Under the pieces are notes generated by a model. It was not told the origin of the DNA and did no database searches. It saw only the letters and a program-made list of their open reading frames with translations. From NCBI RefSeq assembly GCF_000341225.1, contig NZ_ANAC01000012.1, positions 1-64,000 of the forward strand: a stretch of DNA of 64,000 bases. The letters are read 5' to 3'. Positions 26,512 through 34,720 of the stretch are shown piece after piece. A program made the translations under genes and the position numbers. The stretch comes from Nocardiopsis alba DSM 43377 (GTDB taxonomy: Bacteria > Actinomycetota > Actinomycetes > Streptosporangiales > Streptosporangiaceae). The first letter of the stretch is position 1; each line of letters begins with the position of its first letter.

Positions 26512-27276
26512 ATGGACCGGATCATCGGTGTCTTCGAGAGCAATGATCTGCTCGTGGCCTTCGTGGTGGTCGGCGGGCTGATGGCGATCTCCGTATGGCT
26601 GTCCAAGAAGCTCACCCGCGGCTGGCTGCACGGCTCAGCCATCGCCATCATCCTCGGCCTGGCGCTGGCGTACTGGGGCGGCTGGGTCACCGGCGGCGAG
26701 CACGGGCTGGCCGACATCGCGATCTTCTCCGGCCTGGGCCTCCTGGGCGGCGCGATGCTGAGAGACTTCGCGATCGTCTCCACTGCCTACGGCGTGGACC
26801 TGCGCGAGATCAAACGCGCCGGACTGGTCGGCGTACTGTCGCTCGTGCTGGGCGTACTGGTCTCGTTCGCCGTCGGGGCGGCGATCGCCGCCGCCTTCGG
26901 CTACACGGACGCCGCGTCGATGGCGACCATCGGCGCCGGCGCGGCCACCTACATCGTCGGTCCGGTGACCGGGACCGCGGTGGGCGCGAGCTCGGAGGTG
27001 ATCGCGCTGTCCGTGGCCGCCGGGCTCGTCAAGTCCGTGGTGGTGATGGTGGGAACGCCGCTGATCGCCCCGCTGATCGGACTGAACAACCCCAAGTCCG
27101 CGATGGTCTACGGCGGCCTGATGGGCACCACCTCCGGTGTGGCGGGCGGGCTGGCGGCCACCGACAAGCGCCTGGTGCCCTACGGCGCCATGACCGCCAC
27201 CTTCTACACGGGCGTTGGATGCCTGCTCGGACCGTCGCTGCTGTACGTGGTGCTCAGGGCCCTCGTCGGCGGGTGA
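26512..27276 (+). CDS. madM: Malonate transporter subunit MadM
   Basis: The protein has 254 aa and is very hydrophobic, with about eight membrane helices. It contains Gly/Ala-rich segments (GAGAATYIVGPVTGTAVGASSEV and GGLMGTTSGVAGGLAATD) typical of MadM. It is the last gene of the malonate operon, directly coupled to madL. No terminator hairpin is obvious behind it. Confidence 0.9.
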   Translation: MDRIIGVFESNDLLVAFVVVGGLMAISVWLSKKLTRGWLHGSAIAIILGLALAYWGGWVTGGEHGLADIAIFSGLGLLGGAMLRDFAIVSTAYGVDLREIKRAGLVGVLSLVLGVLVSFAVGAAIAAAFGYTDAASMATIGAGAATYIVGPVTGTAVGASSEVIALSVAAGLVKSVVVMVGTPLIAPLIGLNNPKSAMVYGGLMGTTSGVAGGLAATDKRLVPYGAMTATFYTGVGCLLGPSLLYVVLRALVGG

Positions 27277-27678
27277 TGCGGGGAGGGTGCGCGGCCCCGG
27301 GAAGGCCGGATCGGCCGCGCATCCGCTTCCGTAGCCGTTCGCGACCGCTGGACGGACGCGCCGCGAACCCAGGCCGCCCGGTCACACCCGGTGCACATTC
27401 AGGGGCGGAGCACCGGCTGCCGGAGAGCCGCGCCCACTTTCGCACGCGGAAGCGGAGCACCGTGACGGTGCCCGATCGTCACCGAAAGGCTCCGGGCCGA
27501 TCACGCCGAGGCCCGGGGTGAGCCACACGCACGTGGGGATGGACCGAGGAAACACCGCACTGTCGAGTGGGTGAGGACATTCCAACCCTGAGAAGGCCGA
27601 TATCGGCCTCGATCTGTCGTAGCGCACGTTTTCTTATTACGGTCGTGCCATCCCCTAATCCCCCAGGGAATGGTTCAC
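27277..27678. other. Intergenic region with an orphan CRISPR repeat
   Basis: No gene is supported. Besides the single repeat at 27518-27545 the stretch holds only GC-rich sequence and, after 27600, a more AT-rich promoter region for the SapA-like gene. Confidence 0.4.
27518..27545 (+). repeat. Orphan CRISPR repeat without leader
   Basis: It matches the array repeat at 27 of 28 positions (CACACG instead of CCCACG). No leader sequence precedes it and no second repeat follows at +60 to +62. Confidence 0.85.
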
Positions 27679-28092
27679 ATGCGAGCAGCGAGAAAATCCC
27701 TGACAGCCGCAGTCGTCGTAGCTCTGCTCAGCGCGATCGCGGTCGGACTCTCCCCCAGCGCCGCCTCCGCAGCCCCTTACAACGGGGCCTGTGGCACCGG
27801 GTACAACGTGCTCGACAGTCGGGACATCATCGGAGCGACTGTATACGTCACCTACAACCCCTCCAACGGTTACAACTGCGCAGCCACGATCAGGGACTCT
27901 TCTGGGGCCGCGATCAGCATGGGTGCGGCCATCAAGCGCAGTAGCGCCAGTACGTGGGTCGTTGATGATGGGTCCTACACCACCTATGCCGGCCCCGTAT
28001 ATGTGCACGCTCCGGGTCAGTGCATCGACTGGGCCGGATACTACGGACCGACCAGCAATGAAGTGCGGGTCTTCAACGATTTCTGCAACTGA
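27679..28092 (+). CDS. SapA-like spore-associated secreted protein
   Basis: The protein has 137 aa from ATG 27679; AGGGA lies about 8 bases upstream, while the ATG at 27670 is too close. The signal peptide ends ASAAPYNGACG. The mature part of about 105 aa has the features of Streptomyces spore-associated protein A: GACGTGYNVLDS, TYNPSNGYNC, YAGPVYVHAPGQCIDWAG and a terminal Cys, giving four Cys for two disulfides. It is an extracellular or spore-surface protein with no known enzymatic role. A strong terminator follows. Confidence 0.85.
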   Translation: MRAARKSLTAAVVVALLSAIAVGLSPSAASAAPYNGACGTGYNVLDSRDIIGATVYVTYNPSNGYNCAATIRDSSGAAISMGAAIKRSSASTWVVDDGSYTTYAGPVYVHAPGQCIDWAGYYGPTSNEVRVFNDFCN

Positions 28093-28150
28093 TCCGGTGA
28101 CAGAAGCACGCCCCGGTCGTCTTGTGGGAGCGGGGCCATGTTGATCGCCT

Positions 28151-28185
28151 GAACGCCCCGGACCGCAAGACAGTCCGGGGCGTTC
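28151..28185 (+). terminator. Rho-independent terminator of the SapA-like gene
   Basis: A 13-bp perfect stem (GAACGCCCCGGAC and complement) with a 9-base loop is followed by TTCTC. Confidence 0.85.
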
Positions 28186-28271
28186 TTCTCACTTCGGATC
28201 TTCGCTGGCAGGACCGTCTCTTCGCCCATCTGGTCGAAGGTAGCCATGAACGCGCCGGACTCGCGTTGCTC

Positions 28272-28299
28272 AGGAGCCCCACGCGCGTGGGGAAGGGAA
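28272..28299 (+). repeat. Degenerate CRISPR repeat
   Basis: GAGCCCCACGCGCGTGGGGA keeps the palindromic core but has lost GTG at the start and ATGGACC at the end. It is a solitary copy with no leader. Confidence 0.5.
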
Positions 28300-28435
28300 T
28301 GCCATGCCCCGGATGGCCTCGCAGGTGCGGCACGACCGGCTCGCCGACAGGATCGACGGCCGGCCGTGGAGTGGCCGAGCGGGTCGTGCTCTCACCACCG
28401 GATCAGCGCCCGAGCGACGGTGGGAGGATGCTCGC

Positions 28436-29401
28436 ATGATGCCAGAGCCCAGCGCGACCTCCCATCCGCTCGACCGGCATCGCGACCCCTCCGAGGCCGC
28501 CTTCGTCCGGGGCCTGGCCGCCGAGGTGGCGGCCCGCTACGGCGGTGAACTCACGCGGATGCGGCGAGCGAACGGGTACTCGAACGCGACGTGGGTCGGT
28601 GACGGTATCGCCGTGCGGATCGCGCATACACCCGTCGACATGGCCCGCGAGGCCGCGCTCGTGCGTGCCCTGCCATGCGAGGTCGCACATCCGAAGATTC
28701 TTGGGGAGGGCATTGCCAAGGGCCACGGCTGGATCGTGACCGCGGAGGTTCACGGCCGGAACCTGTACGAGGCGTGGCCGACGCTGACGCCAGTGGAGCA
28801 ACGACAGGCGATCCATCAGCTGTGGGCTCGGGCTCAGATCGTGCATGACGCGAGCCCGTCCCTCAAGACACATGTCGCGACGCACGGGGGTTTCGTACCG
28901 GCGACACTCGGCGACGCCACGGCATCGGCCGGACGAGCCGGAGCCGCGCTCGGACTGTCCGACGCACGGCAGTCGCGACTCCACGAGATCATCGAGGGCT
29001 ACTTTCGGGCCGCGCCCATGGTCGAGCAGGTCGTCGACCACGGCGACCTGGCCCTGATGAACGCACTCTGGGACGGTGAGGTCGTCGCCCTGCTGGACTT
29101 CGAGTTCGCCGTGCTCGGTCCGGTCGAGATCGACCTCTGCCGGCTGGTGTACGAGGCCTGCGTGTCCGTGGAAGGCGAATATGTCGATTCGGAGGCGGGC
29201 GCCGCCGCGGTGGAGATCGCCGCTCGTCATATGGATCCGATGCATGGCCCGGCACTCATCCGTGGCGCCGCGGTGCTCGACCAGCTCCGCGACCTCGACA
29301 TCTGGCTCGCCCAAGGCGGAGGCGAGGACTGGAATCCAGGGCGGTTGCTCACCGACCTGATCGACGACGATGGCGGTTATCTCGCTCCCCTGCTCGGCTG
29401 A
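28436..29401 (+). CDS. Aminoglycoside-phosphotransferase-fold kinase
   Basis: The protein has 321 aa from ATG 28436 (GGGAGG eight bases upstream). The kinase-like fold has a nucleotide-binding N-lobe, the catalytic loop VVDHGDLALMNAL (HGDxxxxN) and the metal-binding ALLDFEFAV. These identify the APH/choline-kinase phosphotransferase family. The substrate cannot be inferred; most chromosomal members are not resistance genes. It lies between two orphan CRISPR repeats. Confidence 0.8.
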   Translation: MMPEPSATSHPLDRHRDPSEAAFVRGLAAEVAARYGGELTRMRRANGYSNATWVGDGIAVRIAHTPVDMAREAALVRALPCEVAHPKILGEGIAKGHGWIVTAEVHGRNLYEAWPTLTPVEQRQAIHQLWARAQIVHDASPSLKTHVATHGGFVPATLGDATASAGRAGAALGLSDARQSRLHEIIEGYFRAAPMVEQVVDHGDLALMNALWDGEVVALLDFEFAVLGPVEIDLCRLVYEACVSVEGEYVDSEAGAAAVEIAARHMDPMHGPALIRGAAVLDQLRDLDIWLAQGGGEDWNPGRLLTDLIDDDGGYLAPLLG

Positions 29402-29517
29402 CCGGCTCCTGCGCGATGCGAGGGCATGACCGCGTCTTATCGACGGGTGCCCGACACCGGCCGCTTCATCACCTCTTTCTCGAAGACGCGGGTGCACACT
29501 CCTCAGATACGTATCAG

Positions 29518-29545
29518 GTGAGCCTCACGCACGGGGGGATGGGCC
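29518..29545 (+). repeat. Degenerate CRISPR repeat
   Basis: It matches the consensus at 25 of 28 positions (CCTCACGCACGGGGGG core, ending GGGCC). It is solitary and leaderless. Confidence 0.6.
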
Positions 29546-29658
29546 ACGCGTGCTTCGCCGCCTTCGACGACTACGCCGAACACCACGACGCACGGGGACG
29601 GATGAGGTGCCGGAAAACCCGTGGATAAGCCCGCGGTTTCCTGACACTGTGAGGCGCC

Positions 29659-30612
29659 ATGACGACTTCGGAGTTTCTGACCGCCGCCGACGTGGAACTC
29701 ATGCAGGACCTGGCCCAGCGCATCACCGCCACCCGCCCGGAACTGGTGAACAGCGACGCCTCGTTCGGCGAGCTGGCCTGGAACTGGGGCCGTGCGCACA
29801 CCTCCCAGGGCTCCTCATGGCGTCGCCGACTGTGGTTTTCCGGAGGGGAACTCGTAGCGTGGGGCTGGGTCAAGCTGCCGTGCAGCCTCCGGCTCAGCGA
29901 CGGGACGGTCGCGAACGCCACCGGCGCCTACCTGGCCTACCAGGTCCACCCCGACCACGCCGAGCTGGTCGACGAGGTGATCGACTGGTACGACGCCACC
30001 GCGGCGGGTCTGGAACGCACCGTGCTTCCGGGTGACCCCGACAGGTTCGCCCTGGAACGGTGGGCGGCGCACGGGTATGTGCCCGATCCGGACGCTCTCG
30101 GGGACACCGGCTCCTGGACCCAGCTCAACCAGCGCGACCTCACCGACGTGGAGCCTGCGAAGCTCCCGGACGGGTACCGGTTCCGCACCGCTGACGAGGC
30201 CGGGGGAGAGGCCGCGGTCCGAGCCCACCTGAACGCCTGGGGTCCCCGGGCGTACACGGTCGAGGCCTACCGGGGCCTTCGGGAGACGACAGGGTACCGC
30301 GGCGACCTGCACGTGCTGGTGGAGGCGCCGGACGGGGAGATGGCGGCCTCGACCATCATGTGGCTGGACGATGCGAACCGGACCGTCGAATTCGAGCCGA
30401 TGGGGACCCATCCCGACCACCGGCGCCTGGGCCTGGCGCGGGCGCTGCTCCTGCACGGGATGCTGCTGGCGCGGGAGGCGGGGGCCGTGCACGCGACGGT
30501 GGCCTGCCTGGGAGCACCGGGCCACCCGGCGGCCCGCGAGCTGTACTACGGCGCCGGGTTCCGCGAGCTGTGCCGGGACGTCCCCCTCATCAAGGACGCC
30601 TCGGCGGACTGA
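29659..30612 (+). CDS. GNAT-family N-acetyltransferase, tandem domain
   Basis: The protein has 317 aa. The C-terminal half is a clear GNAT domain: FEPMGTHPDHRRLGLARALLLHGM is the acetyl-CoA pyrophosphate loop, followed by PAARELYYGAGF. The N-terminal half (about 1-150) also looks GNAT-like but has a degenerate acetyl-CoA loop, as in tandem-GNAT proteins. The substrate is unknown. Confidence 0.82.
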   Translation: MTTSEFLTAADVELMQDLAQRITATRPELVNSDASFGELAWNWGRAHTSQGSSWRRRLWFSGGELVAWGWVKLPCSLRLSDGTVANATGAYLAYQVHPDHAELVDEVIDWYDATAAGLERTVLPGDPDRFALERWAAHGYVPDPDALGDTGSWTQLNQRDLTDVEPAKLPDGYRFRTADEAGGEAAVRAHLNAWGPRAYTVEAYRGLRETTGYRGDLHVLVEAPDGEMAASTIMWLDDANRTVEFEPMGTHPDHRRLGLARALLLHGMLLAREAGAVHATVACLGAPGHPAARELYYGAGFRELCRDVPLIKDASAD

Positions 30613-30900
30613 CGGAGGGAACCGAGGACACGGGCTGGGTCGAGCGCGTGGGGAAGGGACAGAACGTAGGTTCCCGGTGGCCGAGCTCATCCTGGGTAGG
30701 GGCGGTACGGGCCCGGGGAGAGGACGCGGATCCGGGGCCCGATGCTCGCGCTCCAGCGGGTGAGCACAGAGGTCGGGTCGGCCCGGAGGTCGTGACCAGG
30801 GGGAACCGACTGGTCGCGCACTGTTCATGAGCGCGTCCCGTCGCCTTCGTCGGCCGCCTCGTACCATCTCGGCGTCCAACTCCCCCTACCGAGGAGTATC

Positions 30901-32217
30901 GTGAATGCCTCCGTCCCGACCACACTGGCCGCCCTCCTCGTGGCGACCGGCCCCTTCGCCCAGCCCCCGGTACCCGTCACCGCGAGCGTCGAGACACCCC
31001 CGGTGTACGACGACGAGGCGGGAGGTAACGCCGACGCAGACGACCCGGCCGTCTGGATCGATCCCGACGACCCCGAACGCAGCATCGTCATCGGAACCCT
31101 GAAGAAGGCCGGACTCGACGTCTACGGGCTCGACGGCGAGCGCATCCAGCACATCCCAGCGCCCGAGGCCCCCGATGAGGAGGCGGCCCCCGGCCGGTTC
31201 AACAACGTCGACGTTCTCTACGGGTTCGAACTGGACGGTGAGAAGACGGACCTGGCGATCGTCAGCGACCGAGGGCGCGACCGGATCCGCGCCTTCGCCA
31301 TCGACCCCGAGGCTGTCGCGGAGGGCAGGCCGCCGCTTCGGGACGTGACCGCGCCCGACGTCCGGCCGGTCTTCGCCGCGGACGAGGCCGAGGTGGACGA
31401 CCAGCGAACCTCCTACGGGCTGACCACCTACAGCCACAGTGGCGATGCCTTCGTGGTGGTGTCCCAGCGTGAAGAGACCCGCCTGCGGCTCCTGGAGTTG
31501 AAGGACGAGGGCGGGCTGGTCGGGTACGAGACCGAGGACACGCTCGAACTCCCCGACACCTTCGCCCTGCCCGACGGCACTGAGTGGATGCCCTGCGCTG
31601 ACCCCGGCGAGCGTCCCCAGGTCGAGGGCATGGCCGTCGACGAGGAGGAGCACGTCCTCTACGCCGGTCAGGAGACCGTGGGGCTGTGGCGCATCGAGCT
31701 CGGCAAGGACGAGTTCGCCGACGCGGAGCTGATCGACCGTGTTCGTGAATACGGCACGCCGTGGACGTACGACGAGACCGCGGACGAGGAGTGCGTCCTC
31801 GACACGGAGAACGACCTCGGCTTCGGTGGTGAGAACATCTCCGCCGACGCCGAGGGCGTGACCCTCTACCACGCGGGTGATGGCGCCGGATACGTGCTCG
31901 TCTCCAGCCAGGGAGACGACACCTTCGCCGTGTACGAGCGCGATGGCGCCAACGACTACGTCGGCTCCTTCGCCATCGTCGATGGTCCTGCCACCGACGG
32001 AACCCAGCACTCCGACGGCGCCACCGTGGTCAACGTCCCCCTGGGCGACGCCTTCCCCCAGGGACTGCTGGTCACCCACGACGGTGAGGAGACCCCGGCG
32101 GACGGGGACCGGGAGAGCACCAACTTCAAGCTGACACGGTGGGACGCGGTGGCCAACGCGTTCCCCGAGCCCCTGACGATCGACACCGAGTCGTTCGATC
32201 CGCGTGGCGTGAACTGA
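30901..32217 (+). CDS. Secreted beta-propeller phytase
   Basis: The protein has 438 aa with a GTG start behind GAGGAG. A signal-peptide-like N-terminus (about 1-27) precedes a six-bladed propeller. Hallmarks are DADDPAVWIDPDDPERS near the N-terminus, FNNVDVLYGFEL, SDRGRDRIR and the late NISADAEGVTLYHA; the many Asp/Glu residues are the calcium sites. It hydrolyses phytate to release phosphate outside the cell. It is monocistronic, and the next feature downstream is CRISPR leader copy 4. Confidence 0.9.
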   Translation: MNASVPTTLAALLVATGPFAQPPVPVTASVETPPVYDDEAGGNADADDPAVWIDPDDPERSIVIGTLKKAGLDVYGLDGERIQHIPAPEAPDEEAAPGRFNNVDVLYGFELDGEKTDLAIVSDRGRDRIRAFAIDPEAVAEGRPPLRDVTAPDVRPVFAADEAEVDDQRTSYGLTTYSHSGDAFVVVSQREETRLRLLELKDEGGLVGYETEDTLELPDTFALPDGTEWMPCADPGERPQVEGMAVDEEEHVLYAGQETVGLWRIELGKDEFADAELIDRVREYGTPWTYDETADEECVLDTENDLGFGGENISADAEGVTLYHAGDGAGYVLVSSQGDDTFAVYERDGANDYVGSFAIVDGPATDGTQHSDGATVVNVPLGDAFPQGLLVTHDGEETPADGDRESTNFKLTRWDAVANAFPEPLTIDTESFDPRGVN

Positions 32218-32450
32218 TCTCGTAGAGGCAGGGGGGCGGTGCGAGGAGTGGTCGCGGTCGGGCGGGTGGCGGATGGCGAACAGGTCTTGCGAGGGCAAGG
32301 CCTGGCGCTGTCGCATGCTGTTGGACCGCAGCCTCTCCCCGACCGGTGTCGTGTTCGGAGCGGTGCCGGAATGGGTGCGGGTTCCCGTGGCCGGTTGTTG
32401 GTGGTGAGACCGGAGGGACGGGGGCGCTGTGGTTCTAGAGGGCTTCGGTG

Positions 32451-32582
32451 TTCGTGAGAGCATGCCGGGGAGTGGAAACGGCGCTGGGCGTTGTCGAAGA
32501 GGGATGGTCAAGGCTGACTGTTCCTTAACCGGCGGGTAGGTCTCGCGGAGATAACGCCTCGCGTTGTTGCAGGTCATTAAGC
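32451..32582 (+). promoter_or_regulatory. CRISPR leader, copy 4
   Basis: This is a 132-nt leader with the TTCGTGAGAGCATG box, CTTAACCGGCGGGTAGGT and palindrome AACGC-CTC-GCGTT (within 32550-32569), 33 bases before the array. The 230 bases before it (32218-32450) hold no gene. Confidence 0.75.
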
Positions 32583-32850
32583 GTGAGCCCCACGTACGTG
32601 GGGATGGACCGCACGGGCGCATGAGCTTTGAGCACAGTCACCCGTGAGCCCCACGTACGTGGGGATGGACCTGGGCCCTATGAGTGATCATCAGATGCCC
32701 CGTCGTGAGCCCCACGTACGTGGGGATGGACCGTCGGGTGCCGGTAGTTCCCTGACGTGGTTTCAGTGAGCCCCACGCACGTGGGGATGGACCGTCCGGC
32801 CGGAAGGCGGGCCGGCGGACTCCGTTGTGAGCCCCACGCACGTGGGGATG
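32583..32850 (+). CRISPR. CRISPR array 4: five repeats, four spacers
   Basis: Repeats start at 32583, 32644, 32705, 32766 and 32827 (period 61). The three leader-proximal repeats read CCCCACGTACGTGGGG, a perfect 16-base palindrome, whereas the two distal ones keep CCCCACGCACGTGGGG. The last repeat is cut after GGGGATG. Confidence 0.95.
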
Positions 32851-32942
32851 AGGACGCCCCATAACGGCTGGGTGCCGCGTTGTTCGTGACGTTGGCCTGT
32901 AGCCAGGGCGTTGGCCTGGAGAGTGTCGCAGCTGCCACTGGG

Positions 32943-34277
32943 TTAGCCGTTAGGTCTTTCGGCATGGTCGGGGTGGCAGCTCGGACACGGCATTTGTTCA
33001 ATGGTGCCGCCACGTTTGATGAGGATCATGCGGTAGTCGCGGTGGCAGCGTTCGTTGCCGCAATGGTCGGGCAACTCGTGGTCGGTGTCGGGCAGGGCAT
33101 CGTCGAGCACGTCGATGAGGTCATCGGTGGTCGGCTCCGAAGCGTCTTCGTCAGGGGGCGGGAGTTCTTCGCACATGCGACAGCGAGTGCGCTGTCCGGT
33201 GGCGTCGGCGGTCAGAGTGACGCCGGAATGAACCGAGCACGTGGGAGGGGCACCGGCTCGGGTGAACGGATCGGTATCGGCGTTTGGGTCGGGGGCCGAT
33301 TCGCGTCGGGGACGTGGAGCAGAGAGAGCCGGGAGGCCTGCGGGGGAGCGGGTACGGGCGACCCATACGGGGAGGGCCTGGGAGAGGAAGTCCGGAGCAC
33401 ACCGGCGAGAGAGGACCGCGTACAGCGACATGGTGGTTTCGTGCCCGGAGCGGAGCCATTCCAGGAGTTCGGTTCCACCGACTCGATCGTCGTCGAGGGC
33501 CTTGACGGCTGTGAAGGCGGCCGGAATGTGCTCCAGTACAAGACGCTTGTGCTGCCAGGGGTCGAGCCCGAGGCCTGTCTCCTCGGCGATCTGAGAGACC
33601 ACGGTCCGGGCGAGAAGGGCGCCTTGTTCTGCTCCGGGGCGGTCGGCGGGGTCGATGCCCCACTCGTGGGGGTTGTCCACAGGGGAGCCGTTCGCGCGCG
33701 CTCGCGCGTCCTCCTCCCCCTCGCCTGATTCCGTGGCCACGGTGTTCTTGTGGTTGGTCTTCTTAGGGGCACGATCGTCCTCTGGAGGTTCGGCCTCCGT
33801 AGGCTCGGCCGACTTTGGAAAATCACACTTAGGCCCTGACCTGGACATAGGTAAGGGAACCAGGTCTCCGCCATCCTTCCCCAGTGCACCTGCGAGGTCG
33901 GTGACACGGGCGTTCAGGGATGTGGGGTCGTCGGTGATGACCCAGTGGGCTCCGCCGAGTTGTCCGAGCTCGTTCCTGACGCGGTAACGGCGAAGGTAGC
34001 CGGCGGCCTCCAGCTCCTTGAGTCCGGATCGGACCGAGCTGATGCCGTCGGGGCTCTGGTCCGCGAGGCGCTTCTCGGTGATACCCCACCCTTCTCGGTG
34101 GGAGGCGATGAGAGCGAGGAGGCCGCGGGCTTTGTAGGACAGGTGAGGGTCGCGGATCGCGGCGTTGGCCACGATGGTGAAGCGGTCGCCGCCGAAGCCG
34201 CCCCGTGCGATGTGCGCGTAGCCGCTCACGGCGTCCTCCTCATCTCTCGCGATGGTGTCGGGAGCCGGACGGCCCAT
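32943..34277 (-). CDS. Winged-helix protein with C-terminal zinc motifs, unknown function
   Basis: The protein has 444 aa from ATG 34277. An N-terminal winged helix (about 20-110) is of the plasmid/ICE replication-initiator type: FTIVANAAIRDPHLSYKARGLLALIASH, WGITEKRLADQ, LKELEAAGYLRRYR. A low-complexity Glu/Pro linker (about 150-200) and a helical middle follow. The end holds two zinc-binding groups: CSVH..CRMC (about 360-385) and CGNERCH..CPSCHPDH (about 415-440). It is divergent from an orphan antitoxin, with TGTACA operators overlapping its own -10 box. It may derive from a mobile element. Confidence 0.75.
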   Translation of the reverse strand: MGRPAPDTIARDEEDAVSGYAHIARGGFGGDRFTIVANAAIRDPHLSYKARGLLALIASHREGWGITEKRLADQSPDGISSVRSGLKELEAAGYLRRYRVRNELGQLGGAHWVITDDPTSLNARVTDLAGALGKDGGDLVPLPMSRSGPKCDFPKSAEPTEAEPPEDDRAPKKTNHKNTVATESGEGEEDARARANGSPVDNPHEWGIDPADRPGAEQGALLARTVVSQIAEETGLGLDPWQHKRLVLEHIPAAFTAVKALDDDRVGGTELLEWLRSGHETTMSLYAVLSRRCAPDFLSQALPVWVARTRSPAGLPALSAPRPRRESAPDPNADTDPFTRAGAPPTCSVHSGVTLTADATGQRTRCRMCEELPPPDEDASEPTTDDLIDVLDDALPDTDHELPDHCGNERCHRDYRMILIKRGGTIEQMPCPSCHPDHAERPNG

Positions 34278-34281
34278 GGTT

Positions 34282-34309
34282 GGATTGTACAATCCGTCTC
34301 GTTGTACAA
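34282..34309. promoter_or_regulatory. Twin TGTACA operators overlapping divergent promoters (YefM/Phd type)
   Basis: The perfect palindrome GGATTGTACAATCC (34282-34295) and a second TTGTACAA (34302-34309) lie 17 bp apart centre to centre. TGTACA is the known core of YefM-YoeB operators. Minus strand: TTGTTT, 18 bases, TACAAT, then 6 bases to the ATG at 34277, a leaderless promoter. Plus strand: TACTCT (34323-34328) lies 6 bases before ATG 34335. Confidence 0.7.
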
Positions 34310-34334
34310 ACAAGCTGGAATGTACTCTGGCCCT

Positions 34335-34541
34335 ATGAGCGACGAGACGAAGTCCATGGGCATCTCCGAGGCCCGCGCGAACCTGACCGAGGTCGTCAAC
34401 CAGGTTCGTCTTCTCGGTGAGCCGGTCGTGTTGATGCGGCGGGACAAGCCTCAGGCCGCTGTCGTGCCCATGGCGTGGCTGGAGTGGGCCCAAGCTCAGC
34501 TCGGTGCGGGCAAAGGTCCGGATAGCAGGCAAGAGGACTGA
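34335..34541 (+). CDS. Phd/YefM-family antitoxin, apparently orphan
   Basis: The protein has 68 aa. MGISEARANLTEVVNQVRLLGEPVVLMRRDKPQAAVVPM is the complete Phd/YefM DNA-binding fold; the C-terminal toxin-binding tail is short (about 20 aa). The stop overlaps a following ATG (TGATG), the usual coupling to a toxin gene, but that frame ends after 12 codons and a degenerate CRISPR array begins. The leaderless promoter and TGTACA operators point to autoregulation and to control of the divergent winged-helix gene. Confidence 0.82.
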   Translation: MSDETKSMGISEARANLTEVVNQVRLLGEPVVLMRRDKPQAAVVPMAWLEWAQAQLGAGKGPDSRQED

Positions 34542-34579
34542 TGGCGCCGGTCGCGGTCGGGTCGGCCTCGCAGCGGTGA
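34541..34579 (+). other. 12-codon frame where a toxin gene would start
   Basis: The ATG overlaps the antitoxin stop and the frame ends at 34579, just before the CRISPR remnant. It may be what is left of a lost toxin gene, or chance. Confidence 0.2.
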
Positions 34580-34596
34580 AGTGGCCTTCTGTCGCG

Positions 34597-34684
34597 ATGG
34601 GCCCTACGAATGTGGGGATGGATCGCGGTGCGCGGTTAACCTCGGTGACCAGCTGGGTGAGCCCCACTCATGTGGGGATGGGCG
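34597..34684 (+). CRISPR. Decayed CRISPR pair, leaderless
   Basis: There are two degenerate repeats at 34597-34624 (GCCCTACGAATGTGGGGATGG) and 34657-34684 (GAGCCCCACTCATGTGGGGA), 60 bases apart. Substitutions fall mainly in the loop and 5' part. No leader is recognisable upstream. Confidence 0.65.
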
Positions 34685-34720
34685 GTTCAGCGGTTCGTGC
34701 TCATGCGTGGCCCGGTCGAC

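Noticed and set aside
34278-34667. Longer N-terminus of the winged-helix protein (start at 34667)
   Set aside because: The extra 130 codons run through the operator, the antitoxin gene and CRISPR remnants; the ATG at 34277 has a proper promoter.
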